Shown here: piece by piece, positions 61,825 to 64,000 of the stretch
Numbering within the stretch: position 1 is the first letter of the stretch
How the letters are laid out: every line of letters begins with the position of its first letter
Origin: Leisingera methylohalidivorans DSM 14336
Lineage (GTDB): Bacteria > Pseudomonadota > Alphaproteobacteria > Rhodobacterales > Rhodobacteraceae
DNA: 64,000 nt
Assembly: GCF_000511355.1 (NCBI RefSeq)
Contig: NC_023135.1
Coordinates: forward strand, 3,772,838 to 3,836,837
Direction: 5' to 3'
Notes under the pieces: model-generated
What the model saw: the letters and a program-made list of their open reading frames with translations, nothing else
Databases searched by the model: none
Told to the model about the DNA's origin: nothing
Made by a program: the position numbers and the translations under genes

Positions 61825-62106
61825 ATGACCAACTCAGCCGAAACTCAGCAGCAAACCAAAGGCAGCACCGGCTCCGCCGCAGGCAACGCCTCCGGCAACC
61901 TTACCGGGCGCGTGAAGGAGCAGGCCGCGCAAACGGTTCAGCAGGCGCAGGAGCAAATCGACGCCGGGTTGCAGTACAGTTCCGGTGAGATGCAGCGCTT
62001 TGCCAAAGAGGGTCAGGAATTTGTGAAAAAAAATCCGGGCCTTGCTGTTGCCGGGGCCTTGGGGGCTGGTGTCCTGCTCGGATTAGCAATGCGCAGTCGT
62101 TTCTGA
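61825..62106 (+). CDS. DUF883/ElaB-YqjD-like membrane-anchored protein
   Basis: A 93-residue protein with a Gln/Ala-rich amphipathic helix and a C-terminal hydrophobic anchor (NPGLAVAGALGAGVLLGLAMRSRF) preceded by KK, the layout of ElaB/YqjD-type proteins. In E. coli YqjD binds stationary-phase ribosomes and anchors them to the membrane; a similar role is only inferred. AAGGAG lies before the ATG at 61825. A hairpin (62134-62159) follows. Confidence 0.85.
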   Translation: MTNSAETQQQTKGSTGSAAGNASGNLTGRVKEQAAQTVQQAQEQIDAGLQYSSGEMQRFAKEGQEFVKKNPGLAVAGALGAGVLLGLAMRSRF

Positions 62107-62133
62107 CCTGTACCCCCTACCTCGCAACCAACC

Positions 62134-62159
62134 AAAGCCGCGCCGTTTAGCGCGGCTTT
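62134..62159 (+). terminator. Hairpin terminator after the DUF883-like gene
   Basis: AAAGCCGCGC (62134-62143) pairs with GCGCGGCTTT (62150-62159), 6-nt loop; the T-tail is short (TTT then GGCTTATT). Confidence 0.7.
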
Positions 62160-62226
62160 GGCTTATTAAGCGAACGGCTCACACCAATTTCAGCGGGTAC
62201 CAGTAACTGCAATTTGTCCCGAACCG

Positions 62227-62251
62227 GGAACAATCTTCCTAGGCCCGCGTT
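62227..62251 (+). promoter_or_regulatory. EcfG-type promoter of PLDc_N gene
   Basis: GGAAC (62227-62231), 16 nt, CGTT (62248-62251): perfect consensus, 36 nt before the ATG. Confidence 0.88.
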
Positions 62252-62286
62252 CCCTTCTCAGAGCAACAGACTCAAGGGAGCGAATT

Positions 62287-62472
62287 ATGGAATATGGAAT
62301 TATTGGCCTGCTCGTACTGGCTGCAGATATCTACGCAATCATTCAAATCCTGTCCTCGGGTGCCTCCACCGCTGCCAAGATCGTGTGGACACTCGTTATT
62401 CTCATTCTGCCAGTACTGGGCTTCATCATCTGGTTGATCGCAGGTCCCAAATCCTCTGCTGCAAACATTTGA
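62287..62472 (+). CDS. PLDc_N (phospholipase D nuclease N-terminal)-type small membrane protein
   Basis: A 61-residue protein of two hydrophobic helices with IVWTLVILILPVLGFIIWLIAGP, the PLDc_N signature found at the N-terminus of cardiolipin synthases and as stand-alone small proteins. It contains no catalytic domain. It is an EcfG-type monocistron, bounded by a promoter and a terminator. Confidence 0.88.
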   Translation: MEYGIIGLLVLAADIYAIIQILSSGASTAAKIVWTLVILILPVLGFIIWLIAGPKSSAANI

Positions 62473-62494
62473 CAGGTCTGCAGCCAACATGACG

Positions 62495-62528
62495 CGGCCT
62501 GGCGTTCGGACGCCGGGCCGTTTTCTTT
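62495..62528 (+). terminator. Intrinsic terminator after the PLDc_N gene
   Basis: CGGCCTGGCG (62495-62504) and CGCCGGGCCG (62511-62520) form a stem with one G-T pair, followed by TTTTCTTT. The next EcfG promoter begins 9 nt later. Confidence 0.88.
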
Positions 62529-62536
62529 CGATGCGG

Positions 62537-62561
62537 GGAACAAATAGCGCGAGCGCGCGTT
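62537..62561 (+). promoter_or_regulatory. EcfG-type promoter of the 62.6-64 kb operon
   Basis: GGAAC (62537-62541), 16 nt, CGTT (62558-62561): perfect consensus, 37 nt before the ATG at 62598. Confidence 0.88.
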
Positions 62562-62597
62562 TCCCCATTGAACACTGATAACAAGGAGGCAGATGAT

Positions 62598-63035
62598 ATG
62601 ACCGTTCCGTCTGATTTGGAAACGCAGGCCCGTGCCCAAGCTGCCGATCTGAGCCGCAAGGCCAAAGTCGCAGTTGCGGACAAAGTCCGCGACACTGCTG
62701 ATGCTGCGCAGTCGCAGGCCGCCCGCGAAGTGCAATCAACAGCCGATGCTGTTGGCGCCGCGGCCGAAGCATTTGAACCAGGCACCATGCAAGCGCAGGC
62801 CGCACAGGTCGTTGCCGGCCACCTTGAGGACGCCGCCCACCGGGTTCGTGCCTTGGATGTCGAACAAAGCTTGCGGGATGTCAGCGCCTTTGCGCGCCGC
62901 AACCCGCTGCTGTTTCTCGGCGGTGCCGCACTGGCCGGATTTGCCGCCACCCGTTTCCTCAAAGCAAGCGAACAGGGCAGCCTTGACACCGACCGCACAC
63001 AAATGACCCGGGAGGCCGGTTATGGCACGTCATGA
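62598..63035 (+). CDS. YqjD-like helical membrane-anchored protein
   Basis: A 145-residue protein: about 95 Ala/Gln/Asp-rich helical residues followed by a C-terminal anchor ([22 protein letters not shown]) and a short polar tail. The [14 protein letters not shown] anchor is typical of YqjD/DUF883-like proteins. It is the first gene of an operon with a holin-III-like protein and a DUF3618 protein. AAGGAGG sits just upstream of the ATG at 62598. It overlaps the next gene by 14 nt. Confidence 0.85.
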   Translation: MTVPSDLETQARAQAADLSRKAKVAVADKVRDTADAAQSQAAREVQSTADAVGAAAEAFEPGTMQAQAAQVVAGHLEDAAHRVRALDVEQSLRDVSAFARRNPLLFLGGAALAGFAATRFLKASEQGSLDTDRTQMTREAGYGTS

Positions 63036-63423
63036 TCTGCGCCAAGTGCCAGAATTGTTCTCGGAAGCTCTCCAGCATTTCGCAGCGTTGCTGCGCAGTG
63101 AAGCAGAGCTTGCCAAGAGTGAGCTTAAGGAGAACGCCGCCCGCGCCGGAACCGGGCTAACCTGTTTCGCCATCGCCGCGCTAATGGCGCTGGCAGGCAT
63201 GCATGTTCTGGCGGCGGCGCTGGTCGCCTGGATTGCATCCTCGGGCCTGTCGGCCGGGTGGGCCGCGCTGATCGTCGGCGGCGGGCTGATGGCGGTTGCA
63301 ATGGGCCTGGTATTGGCCGGCAAATCGCGGCTTAGCAGCAAGGCGCTTTTGCCAAACCGCACCATCCGCAGTGTCAAGCAGGATGCCGCAAGCATCAGGG
63401 AGGCCGCAAATGCCCGCTACTGA
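63022..63423 (+). CDS. Phage-holin-III-like (YqjE-type) membrane protein
   Basis: A 133-residue protein with a charged N-terminal helix (LFSEALQHFAALLRSEAELAKSELKENAAR) and two transmembrane segments (about 44-71 and 76-99). This layout matches the putative actinobacteriophage holin III / YqjE family, here part of a stress operon and not of a phage. It overlaps both neighbours by 14 nt. Confidence 0.86.
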   Translation: MARHDLRQVPELFSEALQHFAALLRSEAELAKSELKENAARAGTGLTCFAIAALMALAGMHVLAAALVAWIASSGLSAGWAALIVGGGLMAVAMGLVLAGKSRLSSKALLPNRTIRSVKQDAASIREAANARY

Positions 63424-64000
63424 AGATATCGAACAACGCGTGGACGCAAACCGCCGCCGGCTGGCCGAAACCTTGTCCGGCCTGTCTGGCACCGTTGCCC
63501 CGCAATCGGTGGCCGAACAGCTCTCGGCGGCGGCAAACGGCTATGGCGGCGAACTGGGGCGCCAGGCCATCACTGCAGCTAAGCGTAATCCCGCAGCCCT
63601 GGTGCTTGCAGGGGCCGGGTTGGCCCTTCTGTTCACCGGGAACGGCAGCAGCCGCCCGCGCACTGCTCCGCCGCCCCCCGCTGCCGTTCCCCCCGAGGCC
63701 GCCTTTGCCGGTTTCGACGCGCGTGTCGCCGCAGCTGATGCTGCCATCAAAGAGGAGATGACCGGTATGAGTGAAGAAAACCTCCGCGCTGGGAAGATGC
63801 GCGAGACATTGAATGCAGGCCTGGACGTCCTGCCTGCCGCCGCCCGCAAGCGCGTGCTGAAGGCGCGCACTGCTGCCCTGCAGGCGCAGGAGAAGGTCGA
63901 GTCCCATGCCGCAAAGGCTGGGGCACGCTCGCGGACGTTTTACGATCAGAACCCACTGGCCGCCGGGGCTATAGCGCTGGGTCTGGGCGCGCTGATCGGA
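63410..64000 (+). CDS. DUF3618 family protein (partial, runs off the window)
   Basis: At least 197 residues, cut by the window edge. EDIEQRVDANRRRLAETLSGL is the N-terminal DUF3618 signature, followed by a short hydrophobic helix (NPAALVLAGAGLALLF), a proline-rich linker and a second hydrophobic region starting near residue 185 (NPLAAGAIALGLGALIG). It is the third gene of the YqjD-YqjE-DUF3618 operon, all expected at the membrane. Confidence 0.85.
   Translation, partial: MPATEDIEQRVDANRRRLAETLSGLSGTVAPQSVAEQLSAAANGYGGELGRQAITAAKRNPAALVLAGAGLALLFTGNGSSRPRTAPPPPAAVPPEAAFAGFDARVAAADAAIKEEMTGMSEENLRAGKMRETLNAGLDVLPAAARKRVLKARTAALQAQEKVESHAAKAGARSRTFYDQNPLAAGAIALGLGALIG

Overview
The window is a GC-rich (by eye about 60-65 %) chromosomal segment of an alphaproteobacterium, most likely a marine Rhodobacteraceae (Roseobacter group; Leisingera/Phaeobacter/Ruegeria-like). 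This rests on a CcrM-type GANTC methyltransferase, TRAP transporters, Rhodobacterales-type DUF2125 and DUF3576 proteins, a waaA-like/lpxK pair, a 16-stranded-type porin, and a PhyR-NepR-EcfG general stress response. I see no rRNA, tRNA, CRISPR array, insertion sequence or prophage. Most of the window is ordinary, densely packed core genome with many 4-bp ATGA/GTGA overlaps.

Layout. 0.3-7.8 kb: gamma-glutamyltransferase, HspQ, an AEC permease, an SLT-like lipoprotein, LolA and the FtsK translocase. 7.9-18.3 kb: aminotransferase, amidase, UbiH-type hydroxylase, Trm112-like and LON-like proteins, a CnoX-type thioredoxin, exonuclease III, an OmpR-type regulator, GTP cyclohydrolase II, an L,D-transpeptidase and a YggS protein. 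18.4-25 kb: porin, then the DUF3576-leuS-lptE-holA block and a glutathione transferase. 25-30.4 kb: a flavoprotein, and a GntR/HutC regulator divergent from a TRAP operon with a near-ideal operator placed inside the promoter. 30.5-32.5 kb: an SDR-crotonase-VOC operon. 32.7-38.7 kb: DUF2125, PmbA, an inositol-monophosphatase-family protein, a WaaA-like protein and LpxK (lipid A/LPS). 38.9-45.8 kb: DsbA-like, DciA, MutY, AlkB, a broken adenylate cyclase, CcrM and RNase HII. 45.9-52.8 kb: accessory genes, including a DUF427-class III cyclase fusion, a membrane-anchored protein with a C-terminal winged-helix-like domain, and a fused E1 dehydrogenase overlapping a FabD-like acyltransferase, with a perfect palindrome upstream.

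The most interesting part is 53.4-64 kb, a general stress response (GSR) island. It holds PhyR, a first NepR-EcfG pair co-transcribed with a HisKA_2 sensor kinase and a phospholipase D-like enzyme, and 4 kb further on a second complete NepR-EcfG pair. Around these sit small membrane or secreted proteins (two DUF1328, entericidin, DUF883-like, PLDc_N, holin-III-like, DUF3618). Almost every transcription unit there is preceded by an EcfG-type promoter, GGAAC-N16/17-CGTT, placed 30-55 nt before the start codon; I count ten sites including near-matches. One of them precedes no gene but a short three-hairpin segment ending in a strong terminator, a candidate stress-induced small RNA. Read together, the island looks like a regulator plus part of its own regulon, with a duplicated sigma/anti-sigma output stage under a single PhyR.

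Limits: calls come from reading translated proteins and motifs by eye. No homology search, structure prediction or expression data was available.
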